From Serratia surfactantfaciens (GTDB lineage Bacteria > Pseudomonadota > Gammaproteobacteria > Enterobacterales > Enterobacteriaceae), in contig NZ_CP016948.1 of assembly GCF_001642805.2 (NCBI RefSeq), forward strand, positions 3,410,001-3,474,000: DNA of 64,000 nt, read 5' to 3'. Shown piece after piece: positions 32,528-40,051 of this stretch. Position 1 is the stretch's first letter, and every line of letters begins with the position of its first letter. The notes below the pieces were generated by a model. It was not told where the DNA came from. It worked only from the letters and a program-made list of their open reading frames with translations, and made no database searches. A program made the position numbers and the translations under genes.

Positions 32528-32980
32528 TTACGATTGCAGCAGCGTGCCCCACTGCTCGACCCACGGGCAGGCGGCCACTTCCGGCTCCGGCTGTTCCATC
32601 GCATCGATCTCCAGCACTTCGCCAACGCGGGTGGCACCCTGCTCCTGCAGCAGCGCATCGAACGCGCGCCCGGCGCCGCAGAAGTTGTCATAGCTGCTGT
32701 CGCCCAGGGCAATCAGCCCATAGCGCAGCTCCGGCTGGTAGCCAACCTGGTCGCGAATGGCGTGGAACAGCGGTGCGATGCTGTCCGGCAGATCGCCCTG
32801 CCCGGTGGTGGAGGTGATCACCAGCGCGTAGTGCTGACGGTAAAACTGCCAGGCCTCCAGCGTGCCCTCTTCGAACAGTTTGACCTCATGGCCCTGCTCG
32901 CTGAGGATGTTTTGCGCTTCTTCCGCCACCAGCAGCGAATTGCCGTAGACCGTTCCCACGAAGATACCAACCTGAGCCAT
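32528..32980 (-). CDS. yqcA: Flavodoxin-like protein YqcA
   Basis: Short-chain flavodoxin that binds FMN; the electron partner is unknown. From the ATG at 32980 ([20 protein letters not shown]) it has 150 residues (E. coli 149). The phosphate-binding loop VGTVYGNS, the isoalloxazine loops [12 protein letters not shown] and [13 protein letters not shown], and the conserved ending [10 protein letters not shown] are present. The frame is open six codons further upstream. It is downstream of truC, matching the E. coli operon order yqcC-truC-yqcA. Confidence 0.94.
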   Translation of the reverse strand: MAQVGIFVGTVYGNSLLVAEEAQNILSEQGHEVKLFEEGTLEAWQFYRQHYALVITSTTGQGDLPDSIAPLFHAIRDQVGYQPELRYGLIALGDSSYDNFCGAGRAFDALLQEQGATRVGEVLEIDAMEQPEPEVAACPWVEQWGTLLQS

Positions 32981-33013
32981 GGCTCCTACTCCCTTCATTA
33001 CCTTTAAAAATTG

Positions 33014-33784
33014 TCAGCTATCCTGACCGTTAGCCGCGCTAAACTCAACCCCGCCGAGTTCAGGGAATAGCCCCGCCCAGCCGAACTGCGTCATCACCCC
33101 CTGCCAGTCTTCGTCCCAGCGCGCCGTCACCTGCAGCGGTTCGCCGGTCACTGGGTGCGTCAACTGCAGGTGGCTGGCGTGCAGCATCAGGCGCGGGCGG
33201 CCGAAATGTTGCGCCATACCGCGGTTCTGCCGCAGATCGCCATGCTTGCTGTCGCCGATGATCGGATGGCGCAGGTGCGCCATATGGCGCCGCAGTTGGT
33301 GCTTGCGGCCGGTTTCCGGCTGCAGCTCCACCAGGCTGTAACGCGCGCTGTCGTAGCGGCCGACGGCCACCGGCATCTCCACCTGCGCCAACGGCCGGTA
33401 GTGCGTCACCGCCGGCTGCGGCCCCTTATCGGCATCGGCATGTTTATCGGCGATTTTGTCCAGTTCCGCCGTCAGCGGATAATCGAGGGTCGCCCCCTCC
33501 TGCACGTAACCCCGTACCACCGCATGGTAGGTTTTCTGCACCTGATGTTGCTCGAACTGTTGCGACAGCAGGCGTGCCACCTCGCTGGACAGCGCCATCA
33601 GCAGCACCCCGGAGGTCGGGCGATCGAGACGGTGCACGGTAAAAACGTGCTGCCCGAGCTGATCGCGCACCGTCTGCATCATAAAGCGGGTTTCATGACG
33701 ATCCAGCCAACTGCGGTGCACCAACCAACCCGACGGCTTGTTCACCGCCACCAGATGCTCATCCTGATATAAAACCTCAATCAC
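33014..33784 (-). CDS. truC: tRNA pseudouridine(65) synthase TruC
   Basis: RluA-family pseudouridine synthase that modifies U65 of tRNA-Ile and tRNA-Asp. The 256 residues (E. coli 260) carry the catalytic motif VHRLDRPTSGVLLMALSSE and the family block ETGRKHQLRRHMAHLRHPI GDSKHGD. It is cotranscribed with yqcA (33 bp apart). Its usual upstream partner yqcC is displaced to position 46,500 by a 12-kb insertion. Confidence 0.96.
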   Translation of the reverse strand: MIEVLYQDEHLVAVNKPSGWLVHRSWLDRHETRFMMQTVRDQLGQHVFTVHRLDRPTSGVLLMALSSEVARLLSQQFEQHQVQKTYHAVVRGYVQEGATLDYPLTAELDKIADKHADADKGPQPAVTHYRPLAQVEMPVAVGRYDSARYSLVELQPETGRKHQLRRHMAHLRHPIIGDSKHGDLRQNRGMAQHFGRPRLMLHASHLQLTHPVTGEPLQVTARWDEDWQGVMTQFGWAGLFPELGGVEFSAANGQDS

Positions 33785-34081
33785 ATCGCTTTCCTCGCGT
33801 TAAAATTAATGGCTGCAGTAAAGTCAATGTGGCCTGAAGCTAGTGAAACCGCAGTGAAATCAACCTGATAGTGGTGCCATGCATTTACTACCGAGGTATC
33901 ATAATTGACCTCATGCCGGATAACCACTCTATTCCACCCAGCCATTTGGCGGGTTTGCGCATTGAACATCGGTGCCGGAGGCATGAATAAAACAATGTCG
34001 AAAAGGGAAGTTCCCGACAGTGGGAACCTCCCGTTATAACGCCAACGCTCGGCGAGGCGCTGCATCTAATGCCGCATGAAA
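33785..34081. other. Intergenic stretch between the esterase gene and truC
   Basis: This 297-bp gap lies at the left edge of the insertion between truC and yqcC. It contains the esterase terminator. A 94-codon minus-strand open frame spans most of it but shows no recognisable similarity and overlaps the terminator and the truC start, so I do not call it a gene. No tRNA or insertion-sequence end is visible. Confidence 0.5.
34004..34032 (-). terminator. Probable esterase-gene terminator
   Basis: The nested stem GGGA.GTTCCC / GGGAAC..CCC (about 34005-34032) is followed on the minus strand by CCCTTTTCGAC. It lies about 50 bp after the stop of the esterase gene. Confidence 0.65.
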
Positions 34082-35617
34082 TTACTGAGGGCAGACGTAT
34101 TTTTTCGATAAATTGTTTATATCAAAAATCCCTTTATCGGAAAACTCAATGGCCATCATATGTTCGGTATTAAACTCGGTCCATTTTTCTCTCACCGGTG
34201 CTCCCTGATTAGGATCGCCGTTCTTAATAAAGTTACTTAAATAAGAAACAATATTATCTGATAGGCGTTGCTGTTCTTTGGTTAAGGCCTGCTTCACGCC
34301 GGTGGCGCCATGAAATCCGTCAAAGAAATAGATTAGCTCACTGGTGTGCGCCGCCAGATAAGGCCTCGACATCTTTGGTATGTATTGAGGCGCGGTCTTA
34401 TCGTTAAACACGTAGGCATATAGCCTGTTTTTCTTGGCCATCTCGGCGTTGAACTGAAGGGATGGACAAATAAATTTATACTTTGTCAGATCGTCGCTCA
34501 GTTTTGCCGTAAAATCGGTGTTATCATCCGTTTCCTCTACGGAGGAGAATGATTTTCCGTATAAGGTCATCATCGACGCTGTATAGATTTGCTTGTCGAT
34601 TTTCTTGCCGGCATCGTTTTCTATCACGCCAGCAAAGAAAGTCCCTTCATTATTCTGAAAACCATTGATAATATCAACCTTATTGACTTTTCCTTTCGCG
34701 ATCGCCTCATTAAACGTATACGGAATGATATCGCCATCAATAGTAAATTGATCGTTATACAAATTGGATATTGCCGTTGTCGCTAGTTTGGCGACGGGCG
34801 TTTTCTTTAAGCAAGCCAGCTGCCCGTCCGGCGTGCCATCATCGCAGCCCACCGCTTTTGCCACCTCCAGACCGACCGCGTTGGCCTGCGCGATATTTTT
34901 TTGGTCCAGGTTATAAGAACCGCTTGAGATTATCGCTTTCTTAAATAACCCTGAGGACAGAGGGGAAACGATGTTTGCAAGCACGCTATGCCCTCCCGCT
35001 GATTCACCGAACAACGTGACATTGTCAGGATCCCCGCCAAAGCTGGCTATGTTGCGTTGAACCCATGACAAGGCTTTTTGTTGATCCAAAAGGCCATAGT
35101 TGATTTTCTTACTCTCATGGTTAAGCGCTGGGTGCGAGAAAAAACCAAAAACGCCCAATCTATAGTTTATTGTTACGACTACGATATCTTTCTTGATAAA
35201 ATTAGACACGTCGTACTCATCACCCGACCCGGTTCTTAAGCCACCGCCGGGTATCCAAACCAAAACCGGCCGCTTTTTACCCTCATTGTCTTTTGGCGCG
35301 TAAACATTCAGGTAGAGGCAATCTTCCGACTGGCTTATTTTACTGAATCCGGCCAGGCTAACCGTCGTCGCACAGCTGTTGCCAAACTTACCGGCAAAAT
35401 ACACGCCCTCCATGACGCTTTTATTTTCCGGCGCTTGCCAGCGTTTTTCACCCACCGGCGGCTCCGCATAGGGAATGCCTTTGAATTGTAAATAACCCTC
35501 TTGCTCCAGGCCTTGGTACTTCCCGCTCGGGCTATTGACTATTTCGGTAAGCTTATACTCTATACCGGCATAGGAGGATACGGATAAAAACAACAATGAC
35601 AAAGGAATGAGTTTCAT
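34082..35617 (-). CDS. Secreted type-B carboxylesterase
   Basis: Alpha/beta hydrolase of the carboxylesterase type-B (para-nitrobenzyl esterase) family; its natural substrate is unknown. From the ATG at 35617 (AAGG upstream) it has 511 residues. It begins with a signal peptide (MKLIPLSLLFLSVSSYAG), so it is probably periplasmic or secreted. The family signature EDCLYLNVYAP lies at 98-108, the nucleophile S207 in GESAGG, and a likely catalytic histidine in LAAHTSELIYFF. The oxyanion-hole loop usually reads HGGG and is PGGG here (WIPGGG, about 121-126). Codons are visibly more A/T-ending than in the flanking genes, suggesting transfer. It lies next to a nitrilase-like gene and a MarR regulator inside the truC-yqcC insertion. 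An open frame continues upstream to 35722 without support. Confidence 0.88.
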   Translation of the reverse strand: MKLIPLSLLFLSVSSYAGIEYKLTEIVNSPSGKYQGLEQEGYLQFKGIPYAEPPVGEKRWQAPENKSVMEGVYFAGKFGNSCATTVSLAGFSKISQSEDCLYLNVYAPKDNEGKKRPVLVWIPGGGLRTGSGDEYDVSNFIKKDIVVVTINYRLGVFGFFSHPALNHESKKINYGLLDQQKALSWVQRNIASFGGDPDNVTLFGESAGGHSVLANIVSPLSSGLFKKAIISSGSYNLDQKNIAQANAVGLEVAKAVGCDDGTPDGQLACLKKTPVAKLATTAISNLYNDQFTIDGDIIPYTFNEAIAKGKVNKVDIINGFQNNEGTFFAGVIENDAGKKIDKQIYTASMMTLYGKSFSSVEETDDNTDFTAKLSDDLTKYKFICPSLQFNAEMAKKNRLYAYVFNDKTAPQYIPKMSRPYLAAHTSELIYFFDGFHGATGVKQALTKEQQRLSDNIVSYLSNFIKNGDPNQGAPVREKWTEFNTEHMMAIEFSDKGIFDINNLSKKYVCPQ

Positions 35618-35781
35618 ATAATAACCTTGACACATAGACATTGGGTTATTCCCAGAGGAATTATGGCGCAGCATGTTCAACGCGGAGCATTCACCCCTCG
35701 CGCTACGATTTTTAAAATTCAATTGAAAATTTTGCTATTACGCGTCATCTACCCGAGAGATAAATGTCGCTGTATATAAAA

Positions 35782-36855
35782 CTATTTATCATAGACACTA
35801 AGACGATAGATACCGCGCTCAATCATCATCTCTATTTGTTTGCTCAGAACGTTTTCCTTGTATTCCTTATGATTTCCTTGCGCATGGTTAAGGTAAATAT
35901 TTTTGGGATACACTGGCTTTTCATAAATCAATTGCGCGCATTCGGTTCTGATATCTTTTAACCAATTGGTTACTGATGAATGCGTTCGATGATAACGCTG
36001 CGCCTCGATATCAATGACGGCATGCACGTAGCTTGAACCGTTGGTATCTTTTTGTTTACCAATAATCTTGCCTTTGTAATCAACGATCAATGAACTCCCA
36101 CCACCGCAATCTATTGGGGCCAAAGAGTGGGGAAAGGTGTACACAGGGGCGATGTTCGGCGCGACGATATACAGGTTGTTTTCCAGTGCGCGAGCCCTGT
36201 TGGAGATTTCGAACATATCATTTTCGGTAAATGGCGTGGGCAGTGAAGCGCGATACACGACCTCTGCCCCATTCATCGCCAAACCGCGCCCATTTTCCGG
36301 GAAGTTCCCCTCCATCGCCATCATCACGCCCAGACGGCCAATTTCGGTATCGACAACAGGCCAGAAAGATTGCAGCGTGCGGCCATATTTCTCGACCCAT
36401 TTGTCAAATAAGTCATGCGGTGATGCGGAACGCTCGCTCGGCAGCAACGCTGACATTTTATGGTGTCTGAGTATAATGTCGCCCTGAGGATTGATAACAA
36501 AGCCGACGTTGAACATGATGTCCGGCCAATCAGGCTCCCTGACTTTGGCCTGCGCCATAATGAAGAGATTATGACGTTGCGCCAATTGGCCGAGTCTTTC
36601 GGTCTCAGGCCCTGGAATATCAATAGCCCCATCTTTTAAAAACTCAACCATCGGCATATCCAATACTTCATCGGTGAATCCCTGAAGTGCGCCCTCAGGT
36701 AAAACCAGCAGGCGAACCGGGATATCCAATGCGCAAAGTGACAAGGCGCCGTTGGTCAATTCTTCGATATGGTCCAGATTCTTCGAAATATCCGCTCTTT
36801 TCTGAATGCCCCATGCGGTAGGGCTTAGTCCAATGACGCCATAAGGTTCTATCAT
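35782..36855 (-). CDS. Nitrilase-fold (carbon-nitrogen hydrolase) protein lacking the catalytic Cys
   Basis: Belongs to the nitrilase superfamily, closest in pattern to aliphatic amidases and formamidases. From the ATG at 36855 (MIEPYGVIGLSPTAWG, with AGGTGG upstream) it has 357 residues and no signal peptide. The catalytic Glu (E54 in LLVLPEGALQGF) and Lys (K133 in RHHKMSALLPSE) are present. The nucleophile motif, normally ICDDG or ICYDG, reads MAMEG (GVMMAMEGNFPENGRGLAMN), which puts Ala180 where the cysteine should be. The neighbouring GNFPE and AMNGAEVV blocks fix the alignment. It may be a pseudoenzyme, a ligand-binding protein, or an enzyme with different chemistry. It is divergent from a marR gene with a palindrome between them. 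Base use is AT-richer than in core neighbours. Confidence 0.82.
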   Translation of the reverse strand: MIEPYGVIGLSPTAWGIQKRADISKNLDHIEELTNGALSLCALDIPVRLLVLPEGALQGFTDEVLDMPMVEFLKDGAIDIPGPETERLGQLAQRHNLFIMAQAKVREPDWPDIMFNVGFVINPQGDIILRHHKMSALLPSERSASPHDLFDKWVEKYGRTLQSFWPVVDTEIGRLGVMMAMEGNFPENGRGLAMNGAEVVYRASLPTPFTENDMFEISNRARALENNLYIVAPNIAPVYTFPHSLAPIDCGGGSSLIVDYKGKIIGKQKDTNGSSYVHAVIDIEAQRYHRTHSSVTNWLKDIRTECAQLIYEKPVYPKNIYLNHAQGNHKEYKENVLSKQIEMMIERGIYRLSVYDK

Positions 36856-36966
36856 AATCAACCACCTATGCATTATTGAGAAACTGCGAATGTTGCAGAA
36901 CAAGGCCTATCCAGTATTGAAAAGCAGAGCGATTCACATAATCATACGGGATAGCTCACTTGCCAT

Positions 36967-36986
36967 GTTATCAGCACACTGATAAC
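36967..36986. promoter_or_regulatory. Perfect palindrome, likely MarR operator
   Basis: GTTATCAG-CACA-CTGATAAC is a perfect 8-bp inverted repeat with a 4-bp spacer. It lies 15 bp before the marR start codon and 111 bp upstream of the divergent nitrilase-like gene. Its size and symmetry suit a dimeric MarR-family repressor controlling one or both promoters. Binding by the adjacent regulator is an inference. Confidence 0.6.
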
Positions 36987-37001
36987 TCACAAGGATTGAA
37001 A

Positions 37002-37451
37002 ATGAAAAAGAACGTAAAAAACAGTAATGATATGTTTGATTGCGAAGCGGGAATTCTCGGCTACCTGCTGCGTAAAGCATCCGGCGCTTATAAACAAAAA
37101 ATGGAAAAGGAATTAAGCCAATATCAAATAACCGCACCTCAATTCGTTATCATGAGCATTATTTCTAATTTTGAAGGGTGCTCTAATGCCGATTTAGCCC
37201 GATTGGCACTACTGACCCCTCAGACCGTCAGCTTAATACTCGTCAGATTGGAAAAACTCGAGCTCATCGAGCGTCTGCCGCACCCTCGTTATAAACGCGT
37301 TCAAATCATTAAGCTTTCCACACATGGCGAAACGCTTTTTGCATCCTGTGACAAGGTAATCAACAAGTTAGAGTCAACGCTGGAAGATGAATTTTCTGCA
37401 GACGAGATAAAAGTCATTCGCCGCTGGTTAGGGAAAATAATCAGTGAATAA
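37002..37451 (+). CDS. MarR-family transcriptional regulator
   Basis: Winged-helix repressor of the MarR type. From the ATG at 37002 (AAGGA upstream) it has 149 residues. The central helix-turn-helix is visible (SNADLARLALLTPQTVSLIL), followed by the beta-wing (RLPHPRYKRVQIIKLS) and the C-terminal dimerisation helices (LEDEFSADEIKVIRRWLGKI). It is transcribed away from the nitrilase-like gene, with a perfect palindrome in the shared upstream region, so local autoregulation and control of that gene are likely. The ligand is unknown. The AT-rich codon use resembles that of the neighbouring nitrilase-like and esterase genes. Confidence 0.88.
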   Translation: MKKNVKNSNDMFDCEAGILGYLLRKASGAYKQKMEKELSQYQITAPQFVIMSIISNFEGCSNADLARLALLTPQTVSLILVRLEKLELIERLPHPRYKRVQIIKLSTHGETLFASCDKVINKLESTLEDEFSADEIKVIRRWLGKIISE

Positions 37452-37653
37452 TGCCTAAGCGTTCCCTGTTAAACATTACCGGATTAGGTCGCAGCACGCT
37501 GGGTTGTTTTTATTTCCAGTGAAAGGGCGGGAAATATTGTTTCTCGAATCCCGGCATCAAAAAGGTAAAAATACCCACGGCGTGCTTATTCTTATCCATG
37601 ATCCCCGCTGCCGTTCTCCCCGGTTATACAGGCATAACCGAGGCGCCCCAACC

Positions 37654-40002
37654 TCAGTTAACCCACTCGATGGTCACCAGCCGCGTATCGGCGCGGCCGC
37701 GATCGTCCACCGCCCGGATGCGGTAGCGCCCGTTGTTGATCGGCCGCCAGTCGATCGGCTTTTTGCTGGCGCTGCTGCCGAGATAGATATCGTCGACGAA
37801 CCAGTACACCGTTTTGCTGTCGGCGTCCGTCACCGCGCTGAAGGCGATTTTATCCCGACCCTGCTGCGACTGACGCAGGGTATAGGTGGTGTTTTTCAGC
37901 GGTGAGGTGATGCGCGGCGCGTTGCCGCCGACGGCGATGCCGTTATCCTTGCAGCGATTAACCGGCGGCGTGCGTTTCGGTAGACCGGCCTGGGCGAACA
38001 CGTTGGCCAGATCGGATGGCCAGAACTCAAAGACTTCGGTGCGGGTCTGCGCCGCATCATACGGCGGGCAAACGACCTCGCCGCTGTGAATATCCAGCAC
38101 CACCGGCCGGTAAACGCTGTCGACTTTGATCGGCGACTTGCCGGGAATGAACCAGGTCTTGCCTTTTTGCTGGCACCACGGCGTCGGCAGATCGCCGCTG
38201 GCGAGGCAGATCTCCACCCGCCGCAGCCGTTTAGGGAACGGATGTTTCGGTTCTCGCAGGCCGGGGTAGCTGGCATTAACGCTGTCGATGATGTTGAAAA
38301 ACAGCGGCGCGGCCGCTTCGGCGCCGACCAACGCATTGTTGCCACGCCCGTCGAAGTTGCCCTCCCACACCACCAACACGTAAGGGCCGAAAATCCCGAC
38401 GCTCCAGGCGTCGCGGAACCCCCAGGAGGTGCCGGTCTTCCAATACACCGGCAACGCCGAAGAGCGCTGCGCCAGCGTGTCGCCCGGCCGCCGGTGCTGG
38501 CGCAGCATATCCAGCGTGATGAAACTGGCCTCCTCGCTCAACAGCCGCACCGGCGCCGATTCAGCCGCGTTAACCTGCATACGCAGCGGCCGCAGCTCAC
38601 CGCGGTTCGCCAGCAATGCATACAGCTTCGCCAATTCCTGCGCCGTCACCTCGCCGCCGCCCAGCACCAACGACAGCCCGTAGTGGCTTTCGTTGGCCAT
38701 ATTGGCGACGCCGGTCAGGCGCAAAAACTGATAAAAGGTCGGCTGACGCAGCTGTGAAGCGACATACACCGCCGGAATATTGCGGCTGAAATTCAGCGCG
38801 TCGGTGGCGGTCACCGGGCCGAGAAAGCGCCGGTCGAAATTCTCCGGCGCATAGGCCCCGAACGACGAAGGCACGTCTTTCAGAATAGTCATCGGATGCA
38901 GCACGCCCTGCTCCATGCCCAGCGCATAGATGAACGGCTTCAGCGTCGACCCCGGCGAGCGTTTGGCGTTGGTGCCGTTCACCTGCCCCTGAATAGGGCG
39001 ATTGTAGTAGTCCGCCGATCCCACCAACGCACGCACCCCCATATCGCGGCTGTCCACCAGCAGCACTGCGGCGTTCTGAATGCCGCGGCTGCGGTTGCGG
39101 GCGATAAAGGCATTGACCTGCCGCTCGACCAGCCGCTGCAACCCGGCGTCCAACGTGGTATCGACGCGGGTATCGCGCTGCACCAGTTGCTGCGTCTGCA
39201 GGCGCAGCTGTTCGATAAAGTGCGGCGCGATATAGGGTACTTGCTCAGGCTGGCGCAGCGCCAATGGCAGGCGGAACAGCGTTTGCTGGCTGGCGTCGGT
39301 CGGGTAAACCTGCTGCCAGCGCTGGAACAGACGATTGCGCGCCTGAGTCAATGCGGCGCCGAGCACGCCGGTTTTCGGCTCCAGACGGTAGCTGGGCGAC
39401 TGCGGCAACACCGCCAGCGTCAGCGCCTCCGGCAGGGTCAAATCCTTCGGCGACTTGGCGAAATAGATCAGGCTGGCGGCGCCGATGCTTTCGATGTTGC
39501 GGCCGTAGGGAGCGTAATTCAGATAGGCTTCCAGGATATCGCGCTTGGAATAGCTGAGCTCCAGCTGCACCGCACGCAGCACCTGCAGCAGCTTGCCACC
39601 CGGCGTGCGGGTATTGAGATGCCAGCGCATACGCGCCAGCTGCATGCTGATGGTCGAACCGCCCTGCATCTTGCCGCCGGCGACATAGCTGCGCCAGAAG
39701 CCGCGCATCAGGCTGACGGGGTTAAAACCGGGGTTGTAGTAGAACCAGCGATCTTCGTGCAACAGCAGCCCGCGCACCGCCAACGGCGACACCTGCTCCA
39801 GCGGGGTCCACAGCCGGTAGCGATCGTCGTTGGCCAGCGTAATGCGCAGCAGCGCGCCGTGCCTGTCGTAATAGACGGAAGACTGCGGCAGCCCCTGCCA
39901 CAAAGGCGGATGCGGCCACAGCCGAATCGCGCCCAACAGCAGCGTCAGTAAAAACACCGCCATCAAGCCGTTTTGCAGCACGCGCCCGGTCAGGATCTTC
40001 AT
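37654..40002 (-). CDS. pbpC: Penicillin-binding protein 1C
   Basis: Class A-type peptidoglycan glycosyltransferase with a transpeptidase-like domain. It has 782 residues (E. coli 770). An N-terminal membrane anchor (LMAVFLLTLLLGAIRLW) is followed by the GT51 domain with EDRWFYYNPGFNPVSLMRG and GGSTISMQLARMRW. The penicillin-binding domain shows STLK (GSTLKPFIYALGME), SRN (FSRNIPA) and KTGT (YWKTGTSWGF). The C-terminal PBP1C domain (VNRCKDNG to the end) is complete. It is paired with the adjacent macroglobulin gene as in E. coli, where the pair sits elsewhere on the chromosome. The 200 bp after it hold no clear gene. Confidence 0.96.
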   Translation of the reverse strand: MKILTGRVLQNGLMAVFLLTLLLGAIRLWPHPPLWQGLPQSSVYYDRHGALLRITLANDDRYRLWTPLEQVSPLAVRGLLLHEDRWFYYNPGFNPVSLMRGFWRSYVAGGKMQGGSTISMQLARMRWHLNTRTPGGKLLQVLRAVQLELSYSKRDILEAYLNYAPYGRNIESIGAASLIYFAKSPKDLTLPEALTLAVLPQSPSYRLEPKTGVLGAALTQARNRLFQRWQQVYPTDASQQTLFRLPLALRQPEQVPYIAPHFIEQLRLQTQQLVQRDTRVDTTLDAGLQRLVERQVNAFIARNRSRGIQNAAVLLVDSRDMGVRALVGSADYYNRPIQGQVNGTNAKRSPGSTLKPFIYALGMEQGVLHPMTILKDVPSSFGAYAPENFDRRFLGPVTATDALNFSRNIPAVYVASQLRQPTFYQFLRLTGVANMANESHYGLSLVLGGGEVTAQELAKLYALLANRGELRPLRMQVNAAESAPVRLLSEEASFITLDMLRQHRRPGDTLAQRSSALPVYWKTGTSWGFRDAWSVGIFGPYVLVVWEGNFDGRGNNALVGAEAAAPLFFNIIDSVNASYPGLREPKHPFPKRLRRVEICLASGDLPTPWCQQKGKTWFIPGKSPIKVDSVYRPVVLDIHSGEVVCPPYDAAQTRTEVFEFWPSDLANVFAQAGLPKRTPPVNRCKDNGIAVGGNAPRITSPLKNTTYTLRQSQQGRDKIAFSAVTDADSKTVYWFVDDIYLGSSASKKPIDWRPINNGRYRIRAVDDRGRADTRLVTIEWVN

Positions 40003-40051
40003 ACGCTCTCAGCATCCCGGCACCAGGCGTTGGCCTGGCGCCGGATACGGC

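Noticed and set aside
33781..34065. 94-codon minus-strand frame upstream of truC
   Set aside because: No similarity I can recognise. It contains the esterase terminator and overlaps the truC start codon.
37504..37905. 133-codon plus-strand frame after marR
   Set aside because: Most of it is antisense to the 3' end of pbpC; no family resemblance.
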